A stretch of 64,000 nt of DNA from Symbiodinium natans. Its lineage: Eukaryota > Sar > Dinophyceae > Suessiales > Symbiodiniaceae. The translations under genes and the position numbers were made by a program. Shown piece by piece: positions 24,901-28,284 of the stretch; position 1 is the stretch's first letter, and each line of letters starts with the position of its first letter. The notes under the pieces were generated by a model that was given only the letters and a program-made list of their open reading frames with translations, was not told the DNA's origin and did not search any database. The stretch lies in contig CAJNDS010002790.1 of NCBI GenBank assembly GCA_905221605.1, forward strand, positions 267,501 to 331,500, read 5' to 3'.

Positions 24901-25434
24901 AGCCATCGCATGCACTGCTGAATTGCGCAGAGACTCCAGGCACACAGTATCATGCTCGCGCCCCAAACCCTAAACCCTAAACCCTAAATCCTAAATCCTA
25001 AACCCTATTCCAACGAGTCTCCACCAGGTTAACGCGTTTCGGAGTAATGCAGCTGCACCTACCAGCAGACCTGCATTCAACCGGCGGGCTGCCCCTGCTT
25101 TTGCCCAGCGGAGGGCTTCTGAGAACGGCGCGAACCCCTCCTTCGATGAGGCTTCGGGTTCAGGCTTCGGGGTCTATGGGCCCTACTAAACCCTAAACCC
25201 TAAACCCTACACCCTAAACCCTAAACCCTAAACCCTAAAACCCCAAACCCTAAACCCTAAACCCTACAGGGGCATGGTTGCAGGGCTAGCCCAACGCTAA
25301 AAAAAAAAAAAACGTCGTGCAGCTCTTGTTGAATCCCAGCCTCCTCCTCCTCAGGAGGGGGAGACACGGACCTGCTTGTTTCGCAGCAGAGCTGGTGCTG
25401 GAAGACATAGTGATCCCCTTCCGCGAGCATAGAT
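886..25434 (-). CDS. IFT122: IFT122, intraflagellar transport protein 122 (IFT-A), split into about 27 exons, incomplete at both ends
   Basis: IFT122 is a core subunit of the IFT-A complex, which carries out retrograde transport and membrane-protein entry in the cilium or flagellum. The exons listed separately below join in phase on the minus strand. They cover the second WD40 propeller and the start of the TPR-like solenoid, as judged against the family sequence recalled from memory. The strongest blocks are KVRIRCKDYVKKIAVYRDRL, EGLLVGLKNGHVMKIFVDNA, ATAVRCLDLSCRRKKLAVVD, EPNANSVAWNTEMEDMLAYS, QKLQGFVVGFKGSKIFCLHY and AYRVACLGVTEADWRLLALD. The first propeller was not found with confidence and the C-terminal half lies beyond position 1. 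Donors are 4 GT, 16 GC and 5 GA; acceptors are all AG, followed by G in 23 of 25. The gene is too intact in phase to be a decayed pseudogene. Confidence 0.9.
914..1672. other. Intron content: degenerate heptamers and part of an inverted-repeat element
   Basis: A family-B element right end (GGGCCTACTCCGGGTCCTGG, near 1218) lies here. It is followed at 1340-1625 by degenerate C-rich repeats of the type CCCCAAAACCCTAAA, with many AACCCC and ACCCTGAACCCC variants. The plus-strand open frame at 1040-1273 overlaps the element and is not supported by splice signals. Confidence 0.55.
1673..1699 (-). CDS. IFT122: IFT122 exon, YIDLLNRI
   Basis: The acceptor GCGCCAG is followed by G, then YIDLLNRI, and a GC donor inside CACGCAG. 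It completes the AGG codon left by the preceding exon (RDV-R), giving IRIRDVRYIDLLNRI, the conserved IFT122 block after the AKKAF motif. The open frame runs on a little further, so the 3' border could lie up to 20 nt lower. Confidence 0.8.
2736..2845. mobile_element. Inverted-repeat element, family F
   Basis: The ends are ATCCATGTACC and GGAACATGGACCCTTAGG. The interior ATATACTTGGGCTCTAAAG is mirrored by CAAGGCCCAAGTACATAC. Further copies lie at 11345-11446 and 48361-48469. It has no coding capacity and lies within an IFT122 intron, next to a C-run/A-run tract at 2701-2732. Confidence 0.8.
2879..2904 (-). CDS. IFT122: IFT122 exon, AFIRIRDV
   Basis: A 26-nt exon. The acceptor AGCTTGCAG is followed by AFIRIRDV and two bases of the next Arg codon, then a GC donor (GCGCCAAA). 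AFIRIRD is the hallmark continuation of the AKKAF motif in IFT122. A family-F element (2736-2842) starts 36 nt downstream, inside the following intron. Confidence 0.88.
2932..3002. repeat. TTTAGGG-type array after a T run
   Basis: A T run of about 22 nt (2920-2940) passes directly into TTTAGGG and variant TTCAGGG units. It lies in the IFT122 intron between 2904 and 4369. Confidence 0.8.
3058..3156. mobile_element. Inverted-repeat element, family A (copy 1)
   Basis: Left end GGGATGTCCCCCTTATACTA and right end GGGGAACACCCC, with TAACAGTCCTTAATCGGGA mirrored by CCCTATTAAGGACTGTT. It is nearly palindromic and about 100 bp long. This is the most frequent short element of the window. Confidence 0.85.
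3233..3287. mobile_element. Partial family-A element
   Basis: It contains GGGGGGTACTATAACCCCTA and TTAAGGACTGATAGTAT, that is, the inner half and one arm of family A without the GGGATGTTCCCC end. It is truncated. Confidence 0.6.
3712..3943. mobile_element. Family-A element with its right half tandemly duplicated
   Basis: A full copy (GGGACCTTCCCCCTTATACT to GGGGGCAACATCCC) is followed by a second right arm (AATCCCTATTAAGGACTC to GGGCAACATCCC). Both right arms are followed by the same flank ATGTCTAGAAGCAA, with a period of about 91 bp (3814 versus 3905). The second copy carries an expanded G run at 3892-3907. Confidence 0.75.
3944..4362. other. Intron content, no exon recognised
   Basis: A mixed unique stretch (3944-4040), then CCCTAAA and AAAACCCTAA variants (4055-4110, 4295-4345). 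One piece on the minus strand (3990-4030) is open, but I find neither splice signals nor similarity. Confidence 0.4.
4369..4431 (-). CDS. IFT122: IFT122 exon, ADWRLLALDALQSLRFDIAR
   Basis: A 63-nt exon of 21 codons ending in Lys. The acceptor GGGCCAG follows a run of CCCTAAA units. The donor is GC (AAAG, then GCCACC) and the alternative GT six bases on would break the AKKAF motif. Joined to the exon at 5467 it reads ACLGVTEADWRLLALDALQS, the conserved ACLGVT-x-x-DW motif of IFT122. The flanking AGGCC direct repeat leaves the intron border ambiguous by a few bases without changing the protein. Confidence 0.93.
4441..4529. repeat. TTTAGGG array
   Basis: About twelve mostly perfect heptamers start 10 nt from the exon at 4369-4431. 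In the sense direction this places CCCTAAA immediately before the splice acceptor. Confidence 0.95.
4786..5098. repeat. TTTAGGG arrays around a unique island
   Basis: Arrays at 4793-4910 (with TTCAGGG variants) and 5030-5098 (ten perfect units) flank an island at 4911-5029. The island is open on both strands (minus: Ser/Pro/Glu-rich; plus: Asp/Gly-rich) and is bounded by possible AG and GT signals. I cannot say whether it is an exon. It is not needed for IFT122, because the exons at 5467 and 4369 join directly in phase. Confidence 0.7.
5467..5511 (-). CDS. IFT122: IFT122 exon, DFDTAYRVACLGVTE
   Basis: Exactly 15 codons. The acceptor is GGCTGCCAG and the donor GTGCGC (GT). It is in phase 0 at both ends, joining IEKK upstream and ADWRLL downstream. 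AYRVACLGVTE corresponds to the AYxxACLGVTxxDW signature of IFT122. Confidence 0.93.
5927..5996 (-). CDS. IFT122: IFT122 exon, HYISMQTIDVPQSASLYRYI
   Basis: Ends in EKK. The acceptor is TTCTGAG followed by G; the donor is GC (AAAAAG, then GCGGGG). The VPQSAxLYRYIE block is the conserved VPQSAPMYQY segment preceding the solenoid. The first base completes the Leu codon of KIFCL upstream. Confidence 0.92.
5997..6938. other. Intron content: CCCTAAA arrays and a head-to-head heptamer junction
   Basis: Unique low-complexity DNA (5997-6250), a CCCTGAA then CCCTAAA array (6300-6394), a smaller array (6497-6540), and an inverted TTTAGGG/CCCTAAA junction at 6660-6705. Variable C-rich heptamers follow to 6860. 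No further exon is recognised. Confidence 0.6.
6300..6394. repeat. CCCTGAA then CCCTAAA array
   Basis: Five CCCTGAA units change abruptly to about eight CCCTAAA units. Each block is homogeneous, so the variants expanded locally. Confidence 0.9.
6939..6978 (-). CDS. IFT122: IFT122 exon, FVVGFKGSKIFC
   Basis: The acceptor ACCACAG is followed by GC, which completes the Gly codon begun in the previous exon. The reading is FVVGFKGSKIFC plus two bases of Leu; the donor is GC (GCACCTTC). QGFVVGxxGSKIFCLH is one of the best conserved IFT122 stretches. Confidence 0.94.
7018..7076. repeat. AT microsatellite running into a T run and a G run
   Basis: (AT)n at 7020-7036, then T-rich DNA, a T run of 11 and a G run of 10. 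The same order (AT microsatellite, T run, G run) occurs at 13777-13850 and 16880-16933. Confidence 0.85.
7268..7381. mobile_element. Inverted-repeat element, family B
   Basis: The left part GCAAGAATAGCCTGGGAATA and the right end GGGCCTGCTCTGGGTCCTAG match the better preserved copies at 33440-33552 and 28981-29104, whose ends are TAGACCCAAGAGTAACC and GGGTCCTAGT. Confidence 0.7.
7425..7482 (+). other. tRNA-like sequence, probable tRNA-derived element remnant
   Basis: TGTAGTTCAGCGATAATGG resembles a tRNA D-arm with A box. GGCTCGACAGTTCC resembles a B box with two extra bases. Acceptor-stem pairing is not evident, so a functional tRNA is unlikely. Confidence 0.35.
8131..8177 (-). CDS. IFT122: IFT122 exon, CIKTGNFPPHMQKLQ
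   Basis: The acceptor CATGCCCAG is followed by G. The frame CIKTGNFPPHMQKLQ ends with one base of Gly and a GT donor (GTGCCTGG). It continues GSNML from the exon at 8627 and is followed by FVVGF; QKLQGFVVG is a family signature. Confidence 0.93.
8627..8658 (-). CDS. IFT122: IFT122 exon, DMLAYSGSNM
   Basis: The acceptor CAAGCCAG is followed by DMLAYSGSNM plus two bases; the donor is GC (GCGCCTCG). With the upstream exon it reads NTEMEDMLAYSGSNMLCIK, as expected for the EDMLxFSGxGxLxIK block. Confidence 0.93.
9072..9113 (-). CDS. IFT122: IFT122 exon, EPNANSVAWNTEME
   Basis: 14 codons, phase 0 at both ends. The acceptor is CGCGCCAG; the donor is GA (GAG, then GACCTC). EPNANSVAWNT is nearly invariant in the family. 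Confidence 0.96.
9185..9380. repeat. Degenerate 10-11-bp repeat, TTTTATAGGG-like
   Basis: About 18 imperfect units of GGGCTTTATAGGGTTTT type, related in sequence to the heptamer but with a different period. Lies in the intron between 9114 and 10248. Confidence 0.8.
10249..10282 (-). CDS. IFT122: IFT122 exon, YDLDTQQLLYQ
   Basis: The acceptor GCCACCCAG is followed by G and then YDLDTQQLLYQ; the donor is GC (CAG, then GCATCG). It joins LLV from the previous exon to give LLVYDLDTQQLLYQEPNAN. Confidence 0.95.
10816..10860 (-). CDS. IFT122: IFT122 exon, RKKLAVVDETSNLL
   Basis: The acceptor AGCGGCAG is followed by G and then RKKLAVVDETSNLL plus two bases; the donor is GT (GTGCGAGC). RKKLAVVDE is highly conserved in IFT122. 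The phase agrees with both neighbours. Confidence 0.95.
11345..11446. mobile_element. Inverted-repeat element, family F
   Basis: Ends AAGGGTCCATGTACC and GGTGCATGGACCCTCAG, interior CTATACTTGGACCCCAAAG. It is followed directly by a CCCTAGA/CCCTAAA array (11453-11548) and the exon at 11564. Confidence 0.8.
11564..11598 (-). CDS. IFT122: IFT122 exon, ATAVRCLDLSC
   Basis: The acceptor CCACGGCAG is followed by ATAVRCLDLSC plus two bases of Arg; the donor is GA (GAGCGATT). With its neighbours it reads LIKQATAVRCLDLSCRRKKL, matching the family block closely. Confidence 0.95.
12640..12714. repeat. CCCTAAA array, C run and A run
   Basis: Four to six heptamers, then a run of about 14 C, then A-rich DNA. 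It lies only 30 nt below the exon at 12744. Confidence 0.85.
12744..12789 (-). CDS. IFT122: IFT122 exon, KIFVDNAFPVTLIKQ
   Basis: The acceptor CGCAGCAG is followed by G and then KIFVDNAFPVTLIKQ; the donor is GA (CAG, then GAGCAC). The KIFVDNxFPxxLLKQ block is a family signature. A C-run/A-run tract (12683-12714) and CCCTAAA array lie just downstream in the intron. Confidence 0.95.
13041..13110. mobile_element. Inverted-repeat element, family C, missing one end
   Basis: It contains CACCCTTTTTGGGTTGGTTA and CCTTGAACCAAAACAAGGGG, the core of family C, but not the GGTAGCCCAG ends seen at 16141-16254 and 40571-40673. Confidence 0.65.
13373..13434 (-). CDS. IFT122: IFT122 exon, VVGGAPKREGLLVGLKNGHV
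   Basis: 20 codons plus two bases. The acceptor is GCCGCAG followed by G; the donor is GC (GCGCCCTG). GxxxREGLLVGLKNG is among the strongest IFT122 signatures. The preceding intron (13435-14550) contains a GT/CG-rich tract and an AT microsatellite. Confidence 0.96.
13435..14550. other. Intron content: GT-rich and AT-rich microsatellites, T-run/G-run tract, family-E element
   Basis: Alternating GC/GT DNA (13470-13592), (AT)n at 13777-13799, T run plus G run at 13818-13850, and a family-E element at 13965-14069. The long open frames on both strands here come from the microsatellites, not from protein coding. Confidence 0.7.
13965..14069. mobile_element. Inverted-repeat element, family E
   Basis: Left TACCCCAAGTCTCCTGTGCA and right CACATGGGAGCCTTCAGGGT are inverted versions of each other; the interior contains AGTACTAGAATCCC. 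Related copies lie at 22597-22690 and 40692-40791. Confidence 0.7.
14551..14586 (-). CDS. IFT122: IFT122 exon, EWNLDALIRYIK
   Basis: 12 codons, phase 0. The acceptor is CACCTAG followed by G; the donor is GC (AAG, then GCATGT). EWxxDxLIRYIKVxGG matches the family. The upstream junction with the exon at 15546 skips a few residues usual in the family, so one tiny exon may lie between them. Confidence 0.92.
15173..15262. repeat. TTTAGGG array
   Basis: About twelve units with single TTTGGGG and CTTAGGG variants, within an IFT122 intron. Confidence 0.95.
15546..15576 (-). CDS. IFT122: IFT122 exon, ERKLQLYSFQ
   Basis: The acceptor CCGTTCAG is followed by ERKLQLYSFQ plus one base; the donor is GT (GTGTTCTG). 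It corresponds to the EKRLQxxSFxG segment that precedes the EWxxxxLIRYIK block. Confidence 0.85.
16141..16254. mobile_element. Inverted-repeat element, family C
   Basis: Ends CTTGGAAGCCCAGTAACC and ACCACTGGGCTACCAAG. The interior has GGGTTGGTTACTGTG and TTGAACCAAAAAGGGGGGTA. It is about 114 bp long with no coding capacity. Confidence 0.85.
16392..16426 (-). CDS. IFT122: IFT122 exon, NIEKIKQRAEM
   Basis: The acceptor GCAGCCCAG is followed by G and then NIEKIKQRAEM plus one base; the donor is GC (GCATCTGA). It fits, in phase, the charged helix after DMHY in the family. The match is less specific than in the other exons, and a plus-strand frame is also open here. Confidence 0.6.
16661..16779. 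mobile_element. Inverted-repeat element, family M (intact copy)
   Basis: CCCAGACCCTTGAGAGGATC and the right end GGATCCTCCCAGGGTCTGGG are inverted, and so are CCAAAAAGTAGA and TCTACTTTTTGG further in. The copy at 28085-28212 has lost its left arm to heptamers. Confidence 0.85.
16861..16935. repeat. AT microsatellite, T run and G run
   Basis: ATATACATATA repeats (16870-16908) followed by T8 and G10, the same arrangement as at 7018 and 13777. Confidence 0.85.
17292..17407 (-). CDS. Possible exon of unknown identity (optional)
   Basis: An open minus-strand frame of about 38 codons containing GEMGDVLWRQTN and WFCNAVRFNKGLYGWNEV, with a possible TTTCTAG acceptor and a GTTTAGGC donor. It lies inside the IFT122 intron between 16427 and 18041. 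The composition is protein-like but I recognise no family. Confidence 0.3.
17427..17530. mobile_element. Short repeated element, family K
   Basis: GTTGTCCTTTAACCTGGGGG and AATTAAAGGTTAACCTTCGG, then CCCCAAAAAGGTAAAGCTTA, recur in diverged form at 18358-18470. Confidence 0.65.
18041..18133 (-). CDS. Phase-compatible optional exon within IFT122
   Basis: 93 nt (one base, 30 codons, two bases). The acceptor TGCCGCAG is followed by G; the donor GT is the start of a GTTTAGGG array. It contains TNPVPIAKAPTVVRVSFGSR. It would fit between the exons at 18494 and 16392 without a frame change, but the family has no such insertion that I know, so it may be a cassette exon or a chance frame. Confidence 0.4.
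18358..18470. mobile_element. Short repeated element, family K (second copy)
   Basis: GTTGTCCAGTACCTAGGGGA, ACTAAAGGTTAACCTTTGGG and CCCCAAAAAGGCTACAGGTT match the element at 17427 with scattered changes. Confidence 0.65.
18494..18555 (-). CDS. IFT122: IFT122 exon, VLIYEVSHEDPLDMHYKSLY
   Basis: 20 codons plus two bases. The acceptor is TGCGACAG followed by G; the donor is GC (GCAGCGCT). ILIYELxxEDxxDMHY is a strong IFT122 signature. Joins LPDK upstream in phase 0. Confidence 0.95.
18833..19050. repeat. Long CCCTAAA array
   Basis: About 30 mostly perfect heptamers with a few register shifts (CCTAAAC, CCCTAACCC). It is one of the longest arrays in the window, inside the intron between 18556 and 19546. 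Confidence 0.97.
19070..19130. repeat. CAT-rich imperfect repeat
   Basis: CATCACCATCACCATCACC-type repeats that encode a His-rich run on one strand. They sit between two CCCTAAA arrays in an IFT122 intron; not considered coding. Confidence 0.6.
19547..19606 (-). CDS. IFT122: IFT122 exon, DYVKKIAVYRDRLAVQLPDK
   Basis: 20 codons, phase 0. The acceptor is ACATGGCAG followed by G; the donor is GC (AAG, then GCAGCG). It matches the [20 protein letters not shown] block almost residue for residue. Confidence 0.97.
19937..19987 (-). CDS. IFT122: IFT122 exon, VIIQHLVTEQKVRIRCK
   Basis: 17 codons, phase 0. The acceptor is CACGTAAG followed by G; the donor is GA (AAG, then GAGCGA). VIVQHLITEQKVRIKCK is the family block. 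Confidence 0.97.
20031..20162. repeat. TTTAGGG array changing into a pure TTTGGGG array
   Basis: Six or so TTTAGGG units (20031-20075) are followed by about twelve uninterrupted TTTGGGG units (20076-20160). The sharp change and uniformity point to local expansion of one variant unit. Confidence 0.95.
20374..20406 (-). CDS. IFT122: IFT122 exon, DRYAYRDVMTD
   Basis: 11 codons, phase 0. The acceptor is TGTGGTGAG followed by G; the donor is GC (GAC, then GCCCCG). DRYAYRDxMTDVIxQHL is diagnostic. Confidence 0.95.
20653..20748. mobile_element. Inverted-repeat element, family A
   Basis: TTGGGATGTCCCCCCTTGTA at the left, ACCGTTAGTTTCATGGGG at the right. The central part has AACAGTCCTTGATAGAGATT. 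Diverged copy in an IFT122 intron. Confidence 0.75.
21854..21886 (-). CDS. IFT122: IFT122 exon, VVFSTVHGLYQ
   Basis: 11 codons, phase 0. The acceptor is CATCGGCAG followed by G; the donor is GA (CAG, then GACAAT). FSTVHGLYxDRYAYRD is a family signature. Confidence 0.95.
22323..22374 (-). CDS. IFT122: IFT122 exon, QNNVVIGCNDGSVVMYQ
   Basis: The acceptor TCCGAAG is followed by G and then QNNVVIGCNDGSVVMYQ; the donor is GC (CAG, then GCTTGA). It is the VVVGCQDGTISFYQ blade of the second propeller. The upstream intron (22375-22443) is only 69 nt and mostly CCCTAAA. Confidence 0.93.
22375..22443 (-). repeat. 69-nt IFT122 intron made largely of CCCTAAA units
   Basis: In the sense direction the intron starts GCCCTGAACCCTAAACCC and ends TTCTCCGAAG. 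Four to five exact CCCTAAA units and two variants account for about two thirds of it. Both bordering exons are recognisable parts of the same WD40 blade, so the intron is well defined. Confidence 0.85.
22444..22557 (-). CDS. IFT122: IFT122 exon, long WD40 segment RLFDQKGFFDVEALK
   Basis: 114 nt: one base, 37 codons, two bases. The acceptor is AATCTAAG followed by C (one of two exceptions to AG|G); the donor is GC (GCCCTGAA). RLFDQKG fits the SLFTKDG strand and SVGFSCPEPYYNQ the WVWTCQAKPDS strand that leads into NNVVIGC. The middle is diverged. Confidence 0.75.
22597..22690. mobile_element. Inverted-repeat element, family E (best copy)
   Basis: TACCCAAAGGCTCCTATGTA at the left and TACATTGGAGCCTTTGGGTA at the right form about 20-bp terminal inverted repeats, and ACTTTTTGGGG/CACTCAAAAAGG continue the inversion. 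Confidence 0.88.
22957..23021. repeat. TTTAGGG array
   Basis: Nine perfect units bordering a GC-rich island (22862-22955) that is open on both strands but not assigned. Confidence 0.95.
23044..23169. mobile_element. Inverted-repeat element, family D, interrupted by CCCTAAA units
   Basis: Ends TTGCTGAGTTCC and GTGTACTCACTCAGCTAC. Compared with the copy at 46411-46512 it carries about three CCCTAAA units (23126-23147) between GTGCAAA and AGTGTACTCACTC. Confidence 0.85.
23757..23834 (-). CDS. IFT122: Probable IFT122 exon, GTLSYTRQ
   Basis: A strong pyrimidine-rich acceptor (TGTTTCTTTTTTAG, then G) is followed by GTLSYTRQVLYESMPVALQS. GTLSYTRQ is at the position expected for the WGxxVSFYQL strand of the second propeller, and a GT follows that Gln. 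Identity rests on a short match and position. Confidence 0.4.
24271..24354. repeat. TTTAGGG array
   Basis: Twelve perfect heptamers. The island to its left (24100-24270, minus strand) is open for about 35 codons (QNSRRAPAILERLSTQPHAA) and could be an unassigned exon. Confidence 0.95.
24590..24740 (-). CDS. Unassigned open island between IFT122 exons
   Basis: The minus-strand frame contains EAEVAVALGILGKRFRGIDA followed by a basic stretch. It is bounded by heptamers on both sides. No family recognised and no firm splice sites. Confidence 0.25.
25035..25165 (-). CDS. Unassigned open island, Ala/Leu-rich
   Basis: The minus-strand frame reads KEGFAPFSEALRWAKAGAAR followed by a hydrophobic LNAGLLVGAAALL stretch. 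It is flanked by CCCTAAA units. Position suggests an IFT122 intron; identity unknown. Confidence 0.3.
25314..25434 (-). CDS. IFT122: Possible IFT122 acidic-linker exon
   Basis: 121 nt: one base and 40 codons, phase 0 at the end. The acceptor is TGATTTCAG; the donor is GT at the start of a T run. The frame ends SPPPEEEEAGIQQELHD. IFT122 has an acidic linker between its two propellers, and this lies at the right place, but low-complexity sequence is weak evidence. Confidence 0.4.
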
Positions 25435-27229
25435 CTGAAATCATGCTCCTAAACTCTAAACCCTAAACCCCAGTTACCCTAAACCCTATACCCCAAACCC
25501 CAGCCTCCTATTATCACAGGCAGAGTGGGGGAGGGCGTGAGCTAGTACGCTATCATCAAGTTGTGTATTTTAGGTGCATAGACATAGACATACCCTTCAA
25601 CCTTACCTGCCAATGCCTTTGTGCTTGTAGGGTTTATACACGGTTTAGGGTTCGGGGACACCTTTTCAAGTCCTGTCAGGACTGTTTTACTCGCAGATCT
25701 ATCGCTTGACTGCGACGCATGAAGCTATTGCTTGCAGCGCACGAGACCTTCAGGGGTTTGGGGGTCAAGGGCGCAGTTTGGGGGGTTTAATGATTTAGGC
25801 GTTTGGGGTTTAGGGGTTTGGAGTTGCTATAGTCGTATTATGTAGGGAAACAAGGGAATACGATCAGTAATTACTCCGGCCCCTATAGGTGGGGTTTGGG
25901 TTTGAGGGCTTGGGGCTTTAGGGTTTACTTCGTTTTGGGGCTTAGAAGATAGCTGTCCTTCCTGCCTTATTGGTACCAAAGACCACAAAGCATCCGACAC
26001 CCTACACCCTAAAAGCCCCACCACGCCAAGCCCTTGAACTGACACACCCTAAACCCCAAACCCTAAAACCCCAAACCGTGAAAAACCTCAAACCTGTCAT
26101 AACACCACCTCGCCTTCTTCAGTCACCGAAGGTTCAGCGCCCTCCCCAGACGTAGCTCGGCCATGACGGTCCTCCGTCCATCTAGGGTTTAGGGTTCAGG
26201 GCCTTCAGGGCATTGAGGCAGCAGGGTTTTAGGGCTTTGGGGTGCTATGCGGGGCTTTAGGGTTTAAAGGCTTGAGGGTTTAAGGGCTTTCGGGTTTTAG
26301 GGTGTCAGGGCCTTAAGGGGGTTAAGGTGCTTAGGGCTTTAGGGTGTTGGGAAGCTTAGCTTCTATGTTCGGCACCGTACCTGATCTTACACAATGCTTG
26401 CATATCACGTCTGGCTGATTTGAAAAACTTCCCTGGCGCACATGTCATGTGTCCAAACCCAGAGCTTCACACACCTAGGAAGCAGTCCCAAGAGCCCAAA
26501 AAAGGGCACCCTTTTGTTTAACGGGGCTTCCAAGGGAACCTAGACCTGAACAAAGGGAAGGAGGACCCCCCAAAACTAGTCGATCCACTTAAGGATTCCC
26601 ATGAGTGACCCAAGAGTAGTACAGGGTGCTCTGTTGGGGGTGTAAGGGCATACTCTGAGTCCTAGGGTATAACCTACATGGGAGGCCCAGTTCAATATCC
26701 CAAGCCCCGAATCACCGAAACCCCCTTGATGCCAGGGGCTTAGGGTTTAGCATCTAGGGTGTACTCAGGGTTTAGGGCTAAACCCTAAACCCTAAACCCC
26801 AAACCCTAAACCCTAAACCCTAAACCCCAAACCCCAAACCCTAAACCCCAAACCCCAAACCCCAAACCCCAAACCCCTGCTGGGTTTAGGAATGTAAAAG
26901 AAGTGCAGCCCCGGCGGCAGCGCGGCGCCGCGAAAGCGCCGGCGCGGGGTCGACATCCTGGTAGGATCCTTCGCTTTTGGAGGGGGGTGGGGAGGGGATT
27001 TTGGGGGTTTTGGGGGGCTTGTAGCCCTAAACCCTAAACCCTAAACCCTAAACTTGCCCTAAACCCCAAACCCTAAACCCTAAACCCTAAACCCTTGCGG
27101 GCTTGGGGAAAGATAGGGGAGTAGGGAGTTTGGGGTCGAGGAATGGAGGGTTGCTAGGATAGTGCTGTGATCAAGCTGATAGCCTAGCCTTGGTAGGCTG
27201 TGAGTACACATCCTTTCACCTGGCTGCCT
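25435..27229. other. Intergenic or 5' part of IFT122, no certain exon
   Basis: Heptamers (26760-26877, 27030-27093), a diverged family-B element (26470-26668) and short open islands (26105-26165, GEGAEPSVTEEGEVV; 26895-26955, Ala/Arg-rich) occur here. The first WD40 propeller of IFT122 should lie upstream of 25.4 kb, but I could not read it. It may be in still smaller exons or be lost. Confidence 0.4.
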
Positions 27230-27637
27230 TTACAATGTCTTCGTGACGGACATGGCAGTGATTTCTGCATCGGTGTACTCAAGTCTCATGATTGCCTCAT
27301 GGACCCTCGCTGACAGATCAGCCAGCAATCCTCGCTTTTGCTGTCTCGGTATCCGGGAAAGACCTGTTTTCCTTGGAGGAGGATCCTCTCTTGGCGGCAC
27401 TCCTGGTGGTGCTATTGAGCATAGCCTGCAAGTCAGCAAGGACGGGGAACGATTTGATCCATTCTACAAATTGCTCCCCACGAGCCATGCATGCCTCAAA
27501 GACTGCAGCGACGAGTGCGACGTAGATACCGGCCAAAACTCTGTGACTTCGAGGAACTCATAGAATTCCTCGAGGTCAATCTCCACCGTTTCACCAGAAG
27601 TCAACTCGAAGTCCACGCTGTCCCCAGGGCTGGACAA
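27230..27637 (-). CDS. C-terminal exon of an unrecognised gene, apparently with two compensating frameshifts
   Basis: The frame opens LSSPGDSVDFELTSGETVEI and DLEEFYEFLEV. It then continues one frame over as VLAGIYVALVAAVFEACMAR and EQFVEWIKSFPVLADLQAM. It returns as GLLADLSARVHEAIMRLEYT and ends TAMSVTKTL before TAA at 27230. The composition is strongly protein-like throughout. Two single-base shifts (about 27545 and 27333) would restore one frame, so this is a young pseudogene or holds sequencing errors. No family recognised. Confidence 0.55.
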
Positions 27638-27714
27638 CTCAAACCCTAAACCCTAAACCCTAAACCCTAAACCCTAAACCCTAAACCCTAAACCCTAAAC
27701 CCTAAACCCTAAAC
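27638..27714 (-). repeat. 77-nt intron consisting only of telomere-type heptamers
   Basis: In sense orientation it begins GTTTAGGGTTTAGGG and ends TTTAGGGTTTGAG: ten perfect units and a final degenerate one. The borders GT and AG arise from the repeat itself. The exons on both sides are protein-like and join in phase 0. Confidence 0.75.
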
Positions 27715-27813
27715 CCTTCCGACACGACTGAGCATCCTCTGGGCATCCTCTTTGGCTGATCCACGAACTAGCCTTTCAAGCAAGCCCAGGGCTTTTACCA
27801 GCAGAGGGTTGCT
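27715..27813 (-). CDS. Exon of the same unrecognised gene, helical SNPLLVKALGLLERL
   Basis: 33 codons: SNPLLVKALGLLERLVRG, then SAKEDAQRMLSRVGR. The acceptor is GGGTTGAG; the donor GT is the first heptamer of the following intron. It is predicted to be amphipathic helix. It joins LSSPGDS of the next exon in phase. Confidence 0.65.
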
Positions 27814-28084
27814 CTCAACCCTGCACCCTCAGGCCGGCCCAGCTTGGGTTGTAGGGCTTTCTGGGGTTTGGGGCTTAGGGTTTAGGGTTTAGGGTTTAGG
27901 GTCTTAGAACCTAAGCACAAAAGCTTCATCCCAAACCCTCTGATCTGAGCATCCTCCATGTAAGTGAAGCAAACTTCCTAAGTCCGACTTGGTGGCCCTG
28001 AAGCTTCAGACCCTGAAAATGACGACTCGCATAGACCCCAAATCAGTGAAAAGACCATGTGGGAGCCCGAAAGTGCTAATTTTC

Positions 28085-28212
28085 CCAAAAAGTCTAGGGT
28101 TTAGGGCTTCGGGTTTAGGGTAGGCCCGAATAGTACCCTATACTACTACTATTGGATCATTCTTCGGAATCCTTAAGGGAGTCTGCTTTTTGGACACTCC
28201 GAGGGGTCTGGG
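28085..28212. mobile_element. Family-M element with its left arm replaced by heptamers
   Basis: TCCCAAAAAGTCTA at 28082 passes into TTTAGGGCTTCGGGTTTAGG, after which the element resumes (CTATACTACTACTATTGGAT) and ends ACTCCGAGGGGTCTGGG. The intact copy at 16661-16779 lacks the heptamers. Confidence 0.75.
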
Positions 28213-28284
28213 ATACATCCAAAAGCCATGGAGATGTTCAACATCCACCAACGCCCTCTCATCCTGGACGTCGGAAGCCGTTAG

